DNA from: JABWBD01 sp040768665
Lineage (GTDB): Bacteria > Planctomycetota > Planctomycetia > Pirellulales > Thermoguttaceae
Direction: 5' to 3'
DNA length: 64,000 nt
NCBI GenBank assembly: GCA_040768665.1
Contig: JAXGMN010000028.1
Coordinates: forward strand, 62,001 to 126,000
Part shown: piece by piece, positions 26,726 through 36,335 of the stretch
Layout: the number at the start of each line of letters is the position of its first letter
Numbering within the stretch: the stretch's first letter is position 1
Program-made: the position numbers and the translations under genes
The notes under the pieces: model-generated
Told to the model about the DNA's origin: nothing
Database searches by the model: none
Seen by the model: the letters and a program-made list of their open reading frames with translations, nothing else

Positions 26726-27640
26726 ATGAGCGAAGAAAGCAACCGCAGCTGTTTCGTTGATCGCCGCCAATTTCTTGCCGGCGCCGCCTCCATGGTTGTG
26801 GCCGGTGCGTGCGGCCGCCTGCCCGCAGCAGAGAAGAAATCAATTCAATACGGCCCCGATCGCTGGCAGATGAAACTGTCGTGCTCCTCCATCGCTTTCG
26901 CCTCACTGCCAATCGAGGAGGCCTGCCGGCGGATCGCGGGGCTCGGCTTCGAAGCGATCGACGTGTGGTCGGCCTACGCGGGCTGTCCGCATCTGGACGA
27001 CGCGCTCGACCGTCTGGGGCCCTCGGGACTGACCGATCTGTTGGCGAGCAACGGCCTGAAACTGTATGCGTTTTCCGTCTACGTCGGCGGCTATCGGAAG
27101 TATGCGGAGTTGCTCGGCAAGGCGGGCGGCGGGGTAGCCATTCGCGGAAGCGACCGCCCCTGCGAGGCGGCCGAATTGACTTCGCGGATGAAGGAGTTCC
27201 TGGAATCGCTCAAGCCCGATCTGGAACTGGCCGAAAAGCACAATTCCTACATAGCGATTGAGAACCACGGGCATGCGCTGCTGGACAGCCTCGATTCCTT
27301 CAAGGCATTCGTCGACCTGAACGTTCATCCACGCTTGGGGATTGCCCTGGCGCCGTACCACGTGCAAGGGATCGGCGCTTCGGTGGAAGAGGCGATCCGC
27401 ATCAGCGGGCGGCAACTCCTGTTTTTCTATGCCTGGCAGCGTGCCGATGGCGTCGACCAACTCCCCGGCCACGGCCCGACCGACTGCACGGGCTGGCTCG
27501 CCGCCCTGGCGGAGATCGGTTATCGGTGGTATGTAAATCCCTTCATGCACCACGAGCCGGCGCCGGCGGAGATGGCGGCGGCGCTGGAGAAGTCGCGCGA
27601 CTATCTCCGAGCTTCCTATGACAAGGTGGTCGGCGGATGA
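26726..27640 (+). CDS. Tat-exported sugar-phosphate-isomerase-like TIM-barrel protein
   Basis: The product has 304 residues from the ATG at 26726; the frame is open further upstream but overlaps the preceding gene. DRRQFLAGAASMVVAGACG is a twin-arginine signal. The rest is an AP-endonuclease-2/xylose-isomerase-like TIM barrel: LGFEAIDVW, IAIENHGHALLDSLDSF and LGIALAPYH, with acidic and His residues at the usual metal sites. These act as epimerases or isomerases of sugars; the substrate is unknown. It is followed after nine bases by a DASS transporter, so an operon with an uptake or export role is likely. Confidence 0.85.
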   Translation: MSEESNRSCFVDRRQFLAGAASMVVAGACGRLPAAEKKSIQYGPDRWQMKLSCSSIAFASLPIEEACRRIAGLGFEAIDVWSAYAGCPHLDDALDRLGPSGLTDLLASNGLKLYAFSVYVGGYRKYAELLGKAGGGVAIRGSDRPCEAAELTSRMKEFLESLKPDLELAEKHNSYIAIENHGHALLDSLDSFKAFVDLNVHPRLGIALAPYHVQGIGASVEEAIRISGRQLLFFYAWQRADGVDQLPGHGPTDCTGWLAALAEIGYRWYVNPFMHHEPAPAEMAAALEKSRDYLRASYDKVVGG

Positions 27641-27649
27641 GCGGCTCGA

Positions 27650-29185
27650 ATGGACCATGATTTCACGAGGGCAAGGCCGAGCAAGGTCGTCCTGATCTGG
27701 GTGGGGCGACTGGGCGCTCCGGCGCTGGCACTTGCGATGTATTTCGTGACCCGGTCGGCCGGAGACCTGCCCGAGCAGGGGCGGCTCGTGGCGGCCATCG
27801 GGGCCCTGATCGGCGTGCTTTGGGTGACCGAGGCGCTGCCCCTGCCGGTTACCTCGCTTCTGCCGTTGATTCTGTTCCCGCTGGCTGGGATTCTCAGCTT
27901 CGAAGAGGCGGCCGAGCCGTACGCCAATCCGTATATCTTCTTGTTTATGGGCGCGTTCATGATCGCTCAGGCCATCGAGCGGTGGAATCTGCATCGGCGG
28001 ATCGCCCTGATCACGGTGCTTGCCGTCGGAACGCGACCGCGGCACCTCGTCGGCGGCTTTATGCTCGCCACCGCATTGCTGAGCATGTGGCTCAGCAACA
28101 CGGCCACGGCAATGATGATGCTCCCAATCGGCCTGGGGGTGGCCTCGCTGCTGGCCGACCGGCTGGACCGGAGTGAGACGGATCGTGCCGTGGACTCGCG
28201 GCGGCGGGTCACGTCCGAGGGCGAGGACTTCAAGGTTGCCCTGTTGCTCGGTATCGCCTACGCGGCCAGCATCGGCGGGATTGGCACGCTGGTGGGCACT
28301 CCGCCCAACATCTTCCTCGCGGGTTTCCTGGCGAGCAAGGGCATCGCCGTGAGCTTTGGCCGGTGGATGCTGTTCGCGGTGCCGTTTGCGCTGGCGCTGT
28401 TGGTGATCGCCTGGCTTATGCTGGTTTTCATCTTCCATCCGATGCGGATTGCCGCCATCCCGGGCGGACGGCAACTCATCCGCGAGGAACTTCGTCGCCT
28501 GGGGTCCGCCTCCCGGGGCGAGTGGACGGTGCTATCCGTGTTCGCCCTGACGGCGACTGCCTGGATTCTCCGCGAACCCTTGTTTCAATGGGAGCCGATC
28601 GCGTCGCGCATTCCATGGATCACGCGCGTCAACGATCCGATGATTGCCCTCGCGGGGGCGCTGCTGCTGTTTGCCGTGCCCGTGAACCTGCGACGCGGGG
28701 TGTTCGCCCTGGACTGGGAAACCGCGGTCAAGCTTCCCTGGGGCGTGCTGCTGCTCTTCGGCGGTGGTTTGAGCCTGGCCGCGGCGGCAGTCGAGAGCGG
28801 ATTCAACGCCTGGGTAGGACAATGGGTCGCGGGGCTCGACGGTCTGCCGACCGTCGCCCTGGTAATGGTGATCTCACTGATGGTGATCTTCCTTACGGAG
28901 ATTGCCAGCAATACGGCCACGGCGACGGCGTTCCTGCCGATCGTCTTCGGCGTGGCCCAGGGCCTGGAAATCAATCCCGTGCTGCTGGTCGTGCCGACGG
29001 CGGTGGCCACGAGCTGCGCGTTCATGCTTCCCGCCGCCACACCGCCAAATGCGATCGTGTTCAGTTCCGGCCGTGTGACGATGTGGCACATGGTGCGAGC
29101 CGGATTCTGGCTCAACCTGGCCGTCGTGGCGCTATTGCCCTGGTTCGTCTATGGGCTGGCCGTTTGGGCGCTCGGGGCTCCCTGA
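27650..29185 (+). CDS. SLC13/DASS family anion symporter
   Basis: The product has 511 residues with about a dozen hydrophobic segments. The two repeated family signatures are present, LSNTATAMMMLPIG and IASNTATATAFLPI (SNT motifs that bind sodium and substrate). Members carry di- and tricarboxylates, or sulfate or phosphate, with sodium. It lies in the inner membrane. Being in one operon with the TIM-barrel protein, it may feed an organic acid produced or used by that enzyme, but this is a guess. Confidence 0.93.
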   Translation: MDHDFTRARPSKVVLIWVGRLGAPALALAMYFVTRSAGDLPEQGRLVAAIGALIGVLWVTEALPLPVTSLLPLILFPLAGILSFEEAAEPYANPYIFLFMGAFMIAQAIERWNLHRRIALITVLAVGTRPRHLVGGFMLATALLSMWLSNTATAMMMLPIGLGVASLLADRLDRSETDRAVDSRRRVTSEGEDFKVALLLGIAYAASIGGIGTLVGTPPNIFLAGFLASKGIAVSFGRWMLFAVPFALALLVIAWLMLVFIFHPMRIAAIPGGRQLIREELRRLGSASRGEWTVLSVFALTATAWILREPLFQWEPIASRIPWITRVNDPMIALAGALLLFAVPVNLRRGVFALDWETAVKLPWGVLLLFGGGLSLAAAAVESGFNAWVGQWVAGLDGLPTVALVMVISLMVIFLTEIASNTATATAFLPIVFGVAQGLEINPVLLVVPTAVATSCAFMLPAATPPNAIVFSSGRVTMWHMVRAGFWLNLAVVALLPWFVYGLAVWALGAP

Positions 29186-29186
29186 T

Positions 29187-30185
29187 TCACGTGCCGCCGA
29201 ACCAGCGGCGGACGGTGCTCCACGCCTGGCCCACAAGCCTGCCCGAGAGGACGTCCTCGGTGATGGTGCTGCGGCTGGTGGAGAAATTGGTCCAGACGGC
29301 GTCCGTGTACGGTTTGCTCGTTTCGGCAAGCGTGGTGTAGAACCCGCGCTCTTGAATTCGCCGAAGGCCCGAGCGGTAGTGATCGACCACGTGGCGATCG
29401 AAGAGAGTTCCCGCCGCACGGACGGTCGAAAGTGCGCCCCGGCTCGCGGAGCCGATGCGGTCGAGGGAGTAGAGCGTCATCGCGCTGGAAACGGCCAAGG
29501 GATCGACGCCTTGGGCCGAGGCGATCTCATGGATGTCTTTCCATAGCCGCGTCACTTCGGCCTGCGGGATGACTTTGGTCGGATCGATCGAATTGACCGC
29601 CCGTCGCGTGTCGTCGATGGTCTGCCGCAGGCCGTCGACAGACAACGGCGGGGTATCGAACGCGCTGGCAGTTGTGCCGGCTGCCGAGGCGATGGCGTTG
29701 AAAAGGTCGTCGACGTGATCGATCGTCGAGTCTTGATCGATTACCCCGTGCTGTTTCAACTCACCGGCAAGCTCCTTCAGGTAGGCTTGCGATCCATAGG
29801 CCACGTCGCTGACTACCGCCAGAAGGAGCATGGGCGAGAGGTGGAAGGTTGCCAGGCCGGCCATCTCGACGAAGTTGCCAACGGCCTTGCGCGCGACGAA
29901 GTTTTCGACCTTCGCTGCGGCTCCGGCCGGGTCGGCCTGGGCCCGCTCGACACCGCCGACGTCTTCGGCGAGAAAATCGAGCATCTGGCCAACCATGATC
30001 GAGTACGTCTTGCAGTCCTGGAAGGCCTGGGGGACCAACAGGCATGCGGACTCGCGGAGCGCCCCGCCCAGCAGGCCCGATGCCGACCTCAGGGTCCGCT
30101 CCGGCAAGGATAAGGTGTACAGCAGGTAATCGCGCACCGATCCGTAGCCGGGATCGTCGCACGGTTGGGAGGCATCCTCGGACAT
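29187..30185 (-). CDS. Conserved planctomycete protein of unknown function
   Basis: The product has 332 residues. I do not recognise it. It is largely helical, without a signal peptide. A hydrophobic stretch at about 100-125 (ATFHLSPMLLLAVVSDVAYG) may touch a membrane. The N-terminal SVRDYLLYTLSLPERTLRS and the internal EIASAQGVDPLAVSSAMTLYSL are strongly patterned, so it is surely coding. It begins six bases after the stop of the zinc-ribbon gene upstream, and both are therefore one operon. It meets the DASS gene tail to tail. Confidence 0.8.
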   Translation of the reverse strand: MSEDASQPCDDPGYGSVRDYLLYTLSLPERTLRSASGLLGGALRESACLLVPQAFQDCKTYSIMVGQMLDFLAEDVGGVERAQADPAGAAAKVENFVARKAVGNFVEMAGLATFHLSPMLLLAVVSDVAYGSQAYLKELAGELKQHGVIDQDSTIDHVDDLFNAIASAAGTTASAFDTPPLSVDGLRQTIDDTRRAVNSIDPTKVIPQAEVTRLWKDIHEIASAQGVDPLAVSSAMTLYSLDRIGSASRGALSTVRAAGTLFDRHVVDHYRSGLRRIQERGFYTTLAETSKPYTDAVWTNFSTSRSTITEDVLSGRLVGQAWSTVRRWFGGT

Positions 30186-30191
30186 CGCTGC

Positions 30192-32009
30192 TCAATCCTT
30201 GAGATCGGGGGTCGTGGCAGTTTCCGGCGGCGCCGATTCGGAACCTCTGGCTTCGGCGGACCGCTGCGGTTGGTCGCCGTCGGATTGCGTGGGCTTTGCT
30301 TCTTCCCCGCTATCACCTGGGGTCGCCGGATTTTCGGGAGTCGACTCCTCCGCAGCAGGGGCTTTCGCAGGTGGTTTCTCAGCGGGTGCTTTCCCTGCAG
30401 GCGGTTTCTCCGTGGTCGTCTCTTCGGTGTCCTTGGCGACAACTTCCGGCGTCGGTTCCATCTTCGCGGAAGATTCCTCCGCCGGCGCGGTTTCGTCTGG
30501 CGACTTCCGGGCGGCTGGTTCCTGCCGGGACGGCTGCCTCGCAGGCTTTGCAGCTTCGTCGACGGCGGCTGCCTCCGCGCGTCCTGCTGCGGATTTCGGC
30601 GATTCTGCCCGCTTCTTGGGCTGCGCGGAAGGTGGAGTTGTCGCCGCAGCGGCTTGGCGAGCCTCGTCGAGACGGCGGAATGCCTCCTGGATATCAGGAT
30701 CCTCAGTCGCGGGCGTTTCCGGAACCTCTTCTTCCACTTGCGGCACGGCTTCGGCTGACGGAGCCGAGACACGTGCCCAGGCCGGCCACCAGGCGGGCCA
30801 CTCGCTCGGCAAATGGTCGTACGTATGCGGGCAGAACGGAAGGGGAACGGGAACCTTGTCCCAACGCTCGCCGGCGACCAGGTTGAGGATGTAGTAGGCA
30901 ATGGGTATTGCCAGAAGGGCGCCGAAAGCCGCGCCAATCATCTCCTTCGCCAGGCTCTTTTGTTTCTTGGTCCGTCGCACACCGGTCGCGGCCGTCCCAT
31001 TGCTCGTTTCACCCGCAACACTCGAGAACGAGAAACGCTCCGCGTGATCGCCGTGGTCCGACTCGACGTCGGGCGCGGTCTCGACGGCATGGCTCACTTC
31101 GTCCCCCTCAGGCTCGGGCGAAGCGGAATAGCCCCGCGCTCCCAGGACAACGGCCAGCGCTTCCAGGCTGATCCGCTCGCCGTTGGACGCCAGGATCAGT
31201 TCGGTCAGCCTCGACTCCGCTTCGCAATGCGGACAACGGACCAGCAGATCGGGGTCCGGCGGTAGCGGAGCACCGACCTCTGCAGAACGGGTTTCCTCGC
31301 GGTCTGATCCGTCGGCAGCATCCGTTGACGGCTCCGCCGGAAATGTGTCGGCTTCGGAAGGGACTACTTCGGACTCTGGCGCACGTTCGAGTGCGTCGGT
31401 TTCGGCCGCCGGGGCTTCGGCTTCCGGTGGGCTCTCCGCCTCAAACGAATCGTCTTCCGCCTGGTCGGCGACGGGCGCCGGGTCGGTTCGGTTCTCTTCC
31501 GCGCCGGAGAGATCGGCCACCTCCGGCTCAGCGTTCTCCGTCGTCTCTGGCTCTTCCGAGCGTTCTTCCGTGCCAGGCGATTCTACCGCGCCCGAAACGG
31601 GTTCGCCGGTTTCTGATCGTTGATCGGTCGTCTCGTCCTGCCGCAAGCCTTCAAAGCTGATGACCGGCTCGGGCCGGGTTTCGTCGCGATTCGCTTCGTT
31701 CTGCTTCTTCTTTGGGGAAGCCTTCTTCGGGGCGGGCCTGCGGAGGACGCTGCCCACTTCGATCGCCGGCGCGTCATCGACCACTTCGCGCGGTTGTTTC
31801 CAGATATCGAGCATGGGCATCTCGGTATCCGGGGTCGCGACCGGTACCAATTCGGCTGCGGAATCGGGCGCATCGGCGACCGGATCGCCAACCTCGCTCA
31901 ACAAATACTCCTCCTCACAAGCGGGGCAGCGGACGGGACTGTCCGAGGCAAGGCCATCGGGCACGGTGACGTACTCATCACAGGCGGGACAGCGTGAGGT
32001 ATAGGGCAT
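30192..32009 (-). CDS. Zinc-ribbon protein with long acidic/proline-rich regions and one membrane helix
   Basis: The product has 605 residues from the ATG at 32009; the frame runs up to 32090 without support. Residues 4-32 form a zinc ribbon (CPAC..CPAC, MJ0042/zinc-finger-like). A second CPHC lies near 250. Between and after are low-complexity Glu/Ala/Pro/Ser stretches. A membrane helix GAAFGALLAIPIAYYILNLV at about 370-390 is followed by a Trp-rich patch (SEWPAWWPAWARV). This architecture is seen in planctomycete membrane proteins of unknown function. It is the first gene of a pair with 29187-30185. Confidence 0.82.
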   Translation of the reverse strand: MPYTSRCPACDEYVTVPDGLASDSPVRCPACEEEYLLSEVGDPVADAPDSAAELVPVATPDTEMPMLDIWKQPREVVDDAPAIEVGSVLRRPAPKKASPKKKQNEANRDETRPEPVISFEGLRQDETTDQRSETGEPVSGAVESPGTEERSEEPETTENAEPEVADLSGAEENRTDPAPVADQAEDDSFEAESPPEAEAPAAETDALERAPESEVVPSEADTFPAEPSTDAADGSDREETRSAEVGAPLPPDPDLLVRCPHCEAESRLTELILASNGERISLEALAVVLGARGYSASPEPEGDEVSHAVETAPDVESDHGDHAERFSFSSVAGETSNGTAATGVRRTKKQKSLAKEMIGAAFGALLAIPIAYYILNLVAGERWDKVPVPLPFCPHTYDHLPSEWPAWWPAWARVSAPSAEAVPQVEEEVPETPATEDPDIQEAFRRLDEARQAAAATTPPSAQPKKRAESPKSAAGRAEAAAVDEAAKPARQPSRQEPAARKSPDETAPAEESSAKMEPTPEVVAKDTEETTTEKPPAGKAPAEKPPAKAPAAEESTPENPATPGDSGEEAKPTQSDGDQPQRSAEARGSESAPPETATTPDLKD

Positions 32010-32117
32010 GGGATTTCCCGAAGTACTTTGGGGGGCCGAGTCGGCCGGAGATCCGGCCAGGGATGATTCCAGTCTAACATCGCGCACCACCCCCCGGCTA
32101 CCCTCTTCCCCACCGCC

Positions 32118-34403
32118 TCACCGCAGCGCGGCGACCTGCTGCGATGAAAGTCCACGGATCGCTCCGACCGTCCGGTCAATTTCCGCCTGGACTTCGGCTA
32201 CCGGCTGCCCCCGAAGGCGTGTCGCGCTTGCCCGGCTTCCTGCTTCGGCAAGTTGGCGATGGAAGGAATTCGACGGGTCGAATCGCTGGATGCCGAGGTA
32301 GTTGAGCATCCCGGGAGTACCGAAACCTTTTCCGCCACAAACGCTGTGCGAGCGGACGAGGAAATCGACGACCGAACTGTTGAGCAAGGCGCTAAGATAA
32401 TGCGCTTCTGCCGACCCGGACACGGCAATCAGAACGCAGGTTTCCTGAGGGACGACGGGGCGAAGACCGAGGAAAGGGCATTCGAAGGGCTCGATCACCG
32501 AGGCCCGAATCCGGCGGTCCATCCGCCGCCATACCACTTTTGTCGGAGAAAGCGTATAAGGGCCGACATTGTACATCGACCAGAACGGCCCCTCCTGTTG
32601 GTACCGCCGATACGCGACCCGCCGGCCCAGCAGGTCTTCGAATTGCCTAAGGTATTCCAGAGTCTTCGGGTAACATCGTTGCATGGTTACGTCGTCGATG
32701 CCCCGGCGCCGGGTGGTGTCTTGGGTGAGCAAAATCGCGAGCCGCGGCAGCGCGGCAAAACGCTCGACGTCGCCCCAGCGTATCAGCGGGTACAACAGTC
32801 CGGTCTCCAACTCGCACTCGATGGCTGGAATCGAACGCTTTCCGGCGCTTGGAACATTGCGAATGAGCACGCCGCCGGTAGTCCTTGCCACAACCTCAAC
32901 CCAGAATACCCCGTTGGCTCCTGCCGTGTTCGCACCGAGATGTGCTTGATAGTCGGACGGACCGATCAGGTCCTCGATTTCACCCGTATCACTGGGCACC
33001 ACCATCCAAGGCGAACCTGGCGACTGGGGATCGACCGGACGAGCCCAGCACTGCTGCTGGACGGCGCCGGCTGCCTTGCCGTCGGTTTGGAGGCTGACGC
33101 CGCCCCGTTGCGGCGACCATTTGACATAGGGCACGGGATAGATCGTCGGTTCTCCTTTTTCCAGGACGATCGTTGCGGTCCGGTTGGTGGCTCCGGCGAA
33201 AGGTTGTACGCCGCCGAGGTCATCGACCTGAATGACACGTAGCGGCGATCCATCGCAGCCCAGTTGAAATCTCCGGAACCCGTCGCCGGCGCTTCTCGTC
33301 TGGAAGACTGTCTGGGTAACGACCATTCCGAGACGGCCGCGGTGCTGAAGGTAGCGGTCGGCGGCGGCGTAGAGCATCAGCATTGCCAGGTCCTTCTTAC
33401 CGCCACCGTGGCGAGCTTCGTTTGCCGAGAGTGAAAAGAGCCCATAACGCTGCCAAAGCGGCCGAGTTGCTTCCCGATAGCGCGTTGGGAGACTGTCCCA
33501 CGCGATCCAGGGCGGGTTGCCAACGACCACGTTGAACGGTTCAGCAGGCTCTCCGCACGTGTCGAGGATCGAATCCCGCAGCAGGACGGGCATGTCGAGT
33601 TCCCCGGTCTCATACAATCCACCGAGCGCCATCAGGTAGTTTGCCCCGGCCGAGAGCACCGCGACCGGGTTGAGGTCCATGCCCACGATATTGGCTAGAA
33701 CCGAACGAACCGGCACTTCGGCGCTTTGCGAGCGCCGGCGGATTCTCCGGATGGCCGCCAACAGGAAGATCCCGGTCCCGCATGCCGGGTCGAGCAGTCG
33801 GCAGGCCGGATCGCCGTCGTATCCGACCTGGTCGAGCACATGTTCGGCGAGCCAGTTGGGGGTATAGTATTCGCCAAGACGATGCCGAACCGGGCGCGGA
33901 ACCACGTCCTGATAGAGCGGTCCGAAAAGGTCGACACACTCCTCTTCCCCTTGAGTCGCCGTGGCATATCCGGTCAAGCGATCGCGCAGTTGCTCCACCA
34001 GTGATGCGACCTTCGGGTGCCGGGACTCGAAAGGCCAGTCAAACAGCTCGCTCCGGCAGGCGTTCGTATCGCGGAACGCGTGCCGCAACACAAGGTTCAC
34101 AACCAGGGCGTAATAGCTATGTCCGGCGAAGAGAAGCTCCGCCGGGCCGGCCGAGGAGGGTACCCCGTAGAGTTCGGCCATCCGGTCCGTAGCTGCGGAT
34201 CGCTCGACGACGTCCTGGCCGCACGCCCGGTCGACAAGTTGCTTCCACTGCAGCAGGTTATTGGACACTCTGGAAGACGCCTCGGTGACGGCCTCGAAGA
34301 GGGCACGAACACCCTGGCGGGCAGATCCGTTGCGAAATCCAAAATCGCGGCAGAGCTGTTGCGGACAGAGCGGTTGGGGTTTGGTAGTCGACAAATCGGG
34401 CAC
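32118..34403 (-). CDS. N6-adenine DNA methyltransferase (solitary, type IIG/Eco57I-like architecture)
   Basis: The product has 761 residues. Motif I is LLDPACGTGIFLL (D205) and motif IV is NPPW (N296), the gamma-class N6-adenine set. The N-terminal 190 residues include GEYYTPNWLAEHVLDQV, the helical cap. The C-terminal region (about 430-740) with CWARP, GKGF and LLNSSVVDFLVRSHSV resembles a TaqI-like target-recognition domain. No separate restriction endonuclease, specificity or BREX/DISARM gene is near, and no obvious PD-(D/E)XK part is visible within the chain. So it may be a solitary methyltransferase or a type IIG enzyme with an unseen nuclease domain. Confidence 0.9.
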   Translation of the reverse strand: MPDLSTTKPQPLCPQQLCRDFGFRNGSARQGVRALFEAVTEASSRVSNNLLQWKQLVDRACGQDVVERSAATDRMAELYGVPSSAGPAELLFAGHSYYALVVNLVLRHAFRDTNACRSELFDWPFESRHPKVASLVEQLRDRLTGYATATQGEEECVDLFGPLYQDVVPRPVRHRLGEYYTPNWLAEHVLDQVGYDGDPACRLLDPACGTGIFLLAAIRRIRRRSQSAEVPVRSVLANIVGMDLNPVAVLSAGANYLMALGGLYETGELDMPVLLRDSILDTCGEPAEPFNVVVGNPPWIAWDSLPTRYREATRPLWQRYGLFSLSANEARHGGGKKDLAMLMLYAAADRYLQHRGRLGMVVTQTVFQTRSAGDGFRRFQLGCDGSPLRVIQVDDLGGVQPFAGATNRTATIVLEKGEPTIYPVPYVKWSPQRGGVSLQTDGKAAGAVQQQCWARPVDPQSPGSPWMVVPSDTGEIEDLIGPSDYQAHLGANTAGANGVFWVEVVARTTGGVLIRNVPSAGKRSIPAIECELETGLLYPLIRWGDVERFAALPRLAILLTQDTTRRRGIDDVTMQRCYPKTLEYLRQFEDLLGRRVAYRRYQQEGPFWSMYNVGPYTLSPTKVVWRRMDRRIRASVIEPFECPFLGLRPVVPQETCVLIAVSGSAEAHYLSALLNSSVVDFLVRSHSVCGGKGFGTPGMLNYLGIQRFDPSNSFHRQLAEAGSRASATRLRGQPVAEVQAEIDRTVGAIRGLSSQQVAALR

Positions 34404-34443
34404 CCTCGCCTTTCCCCAATCGGGTTCCTAAACTGAGACTCAG

Positions 34444-34555
34444 CCCTAGTGCTCTAGCGATCTTCCTTTGACGGGCGTAGCCGAACTCGTGAGAGTTCGT
34501 GGCCAGCAGTCGCACGACTTCCGCTACCCGTCAGTCCTTTGACTCAGCACTAGGG
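34444..34555. repeat. 112-base imperfect palindrome
   Basis: The ends CCCTAGTGCT and AGCACTAGGG are complementary. Inside, GTAGCCGAACTCGTGAG is roughly matched by CACGACTTCCGCTAC. This shape recurs in Pirellulales genomes as far as I remember. It lies just upstream of the methyltransferase gene. Confidence 0.7.
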
Positions 34556-34685
34556 GACATTGTCGACTCGGAGAACCGCCCTGCCAAGCGGCCCAAATGC
34601 CATCTCGCGTCAGGAGCGCAATAGAGCGACTGGATCGCTCACCATCAGCAAGCAGGTTGCTTGTGAAAGGCAAGAAATGAACGAG

Positions 34686-34720
34686 GGCCGCGCCCCGACG
34701 AATCCTGTCGAGACGCGGCC
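34686..34720. other. GC-rich hairpin
   Basis: GGCCGCG (34686-34692) pairs with CGCGGCC (34714-34720), with further CGAC/GTCG pairing inside. No T-run follows, so it is not a classic terminator. Confidence 0.5.
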
Positions 34721-35264
34721 GCTACCGGGAGGGGACAAAAAGGAAGGTCCGTTTGTATTGTAACCGTGTTTGTCCGGTTTTCTTCACCTCGAAATGTTTT
34801 GTCATCGTCTCCGACGGATGGGGTCGCCTTTCTCGCGACGAGTGAATTGTTCAGACCGCGCCGACGACGGTCAATGATCACTGCCGCGGTTTTGATCCGA
34901 GCGAGCCCCGCTTAAAAAAAACGCGGACAGCCTGCAAACCGTCGGGGCTCCGCTGGCGCAGGGAAGCAGGTCAGGCTCTTGACCCTTGTCGACGGGGCTT
35001 TTGCAGAGAGGCTTTGCTGGGGACAGGGCTTGGGAGCCCAACTTTGCCGGCCCACGGACGGCAACACCGCCGATTTTCGCCTGAATCAACCTCCGTCAAC
35101 ACCCCACCAACGTAGCATACAGGACACTTGGTTGAAGCTCTTCCCATCCAGGAAAGACGGTGGGTTGGGGCGACGGGCCTTCTTCTTCGATCACACATGC
35201 GCTAAGATGGCTGAATTCCTAGTGGACGAAGCCATCCCCTTGGAGGACGGGTACAGGAGTAGGC

Positions 35265-36155
35265 ATGGAACGGGTTCACCTTGAGGCGGACTACCTAAGG
35301 GTCGTCGACCAGACAGACGCGACCCGCATGCTGCCCGGCACACGGATCGAGATCCTCGGCGAGTGCGGCGACCGGCGTCCTCCGGAACACGTGCTCTTCG
35401 ATTTCGACGGCACGCTCAGCCTGATCCGCGAGGGCTGGACCGAGGTCATGGTGCCGATGATGGTGGAAGTCCTCCAAGAGACGGGCACCGGCGAGTCGGC
35501 GGATTCACTCGGCCGGCTGGCTCGCGAGTTCGTCGCCGAATTGACCGGCAAGCAAACCATTTACCAGATGATCCGTCTGGCCGATGAGGTCCGAAAACGG
35601 GGCGGCACGCCCGAGGAACCCGCCGTGTACAAGCAGCGCTACCACGAGCGTCTCATGGAGCGGATCGTCGACCGACGGGAGGCTCTCCGCCTAGGCAAGG
35701 CGAAGCCGGAGGATATGCTTGTGCCCGGCTCGCTTGAACTGCTTGAAGCATTGAGGGCTCGCGGAGTCATCATGTACCTGGCCAGCGGCACCGATGAACC
35801 CTACGTCCGCGAGGAGGTAGAACTCCTCGGCCTCGACCAATACTTCGGTCGGCACGTGTACGGGGCGCTGGATGACTACAAGAGCTTTTCCAAAGCCATG
35901 GTGATCGAGCGGATCCTGCGGGAGAATCGCGTTGAGGGGGATCGGCTCCTCGGTTTCGGCGACGGATACGTGGAAATCCAGAATGTTAAAGAAGTGGGGG
36001 GAATGGCCGTTGGGGTGGCCAGCGATGAGGCCGGTCGCAGCGGCATGCCCGATGCGTGGAAACGCGACCGGCTGATCGGCGTCGGCGCCGATCTGATCAT
36101 ACCGGACTATCGGGATCACGAGCCGCTGATCCGGTATTTGTGGTGCGAGAATTGA
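35265..36155 (+). CDS. HAD-superfamily phosphatase
   Basis: The product has 296 residues from the ATG at 35265, with AGGAG about seven bases upstream. The catalytic motif is LFDFDGTLS (D46 nucleophile, D48). Motif II is in YLASGT, the Lys in FSKAMVIERIL, and motif III is in GFGDGYVEI. A helical cap lies at about 60-150. Phosphoglycolate-phosphatase-like members remove phosphate from small sugar phosphates. It starts a run with a PfkB kinase and a dehydrogenase, which suggests a shared carbohydrate pathway. Confidence 0.9.
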   Translation: MERVHLEADYLRVVDQTDATRMLPGTRIEILGECGDRRPPEHVLFDFDGTLSLIREGWTEVMVPMMVEVLQETGTGESADSLGRLAREFVAELTGKQTIYQMIRLADEVRKRGGTPEEPAVYKQRYHERLMERIVDRREALRLGKAKPEDMLVPGSLELLEALRARGVIMYLASGTDEPYVREEVELLGLDQYFGRHVYGALDDYKSFSKAMVIERILRENRVEGDRLLGFGDGYVEIQNVKEVGGMAVGVASDEAGRSGMPDAWKRDRLIGVGADLIIPDYRDHEPLIRYLWCEN

Positions 36156-36235
36156 GGCGGGGCAGCGCCGTCGGATGAACTGCGGGCGAGTCCGTCGGCA
36201 CAACGGTTCTTCAGGGAGGAATATTACTCCCCTAT

Positions 36236-36263
36236 TTGCGGGCTGCCGGTCGCCTGCTATAAT
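36236..36263 (+). promoter_or_regulatory. Candidate promoter of the PfkB-SDR genes
   Basis: TTGCGG and TATAAT are spaced 16 bases apart, about 73 bases before the PfkB start. A small hairpin GGGAG..CTCCC (about 36215-36231) lies just upstream and may end the HAD transcript, so the HAD gene may be only partly co-transcribed. Confidence 0.5.
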
Positions 36264-36335
36264 CGAGGAGTCTCGAAAATGGGGATTCATTTGCTCGGCG
36301 TCGCGCCGCAGGAGCCGTAGCCGGCCAGGCCCGCC

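Larger units (their letters stand above)
34404..35264. other. 861-base non-coding gap with palindromes
   Basis: No convincing gene on either strand. It holds a 112-base imperfect palindrome (34444-34555), a GC-rich hairpin (34686-34720), and a GAGCCCCG/CGGGGCTC inverted pair near 34902-34950 with an A8 tract inside it. An unrecognised small RNA is possible. I looked for SRP, tmRNA and RNase P hallmarks and saw none. Confidence 0.6.

Noticed and set aside
34920..35000. A possible SRP (4.5S) RNA, from GGAAGCAGG and GGTCAGG words
   Set aside because: The order of words and the pairing do not fit the conserved SRP helix.
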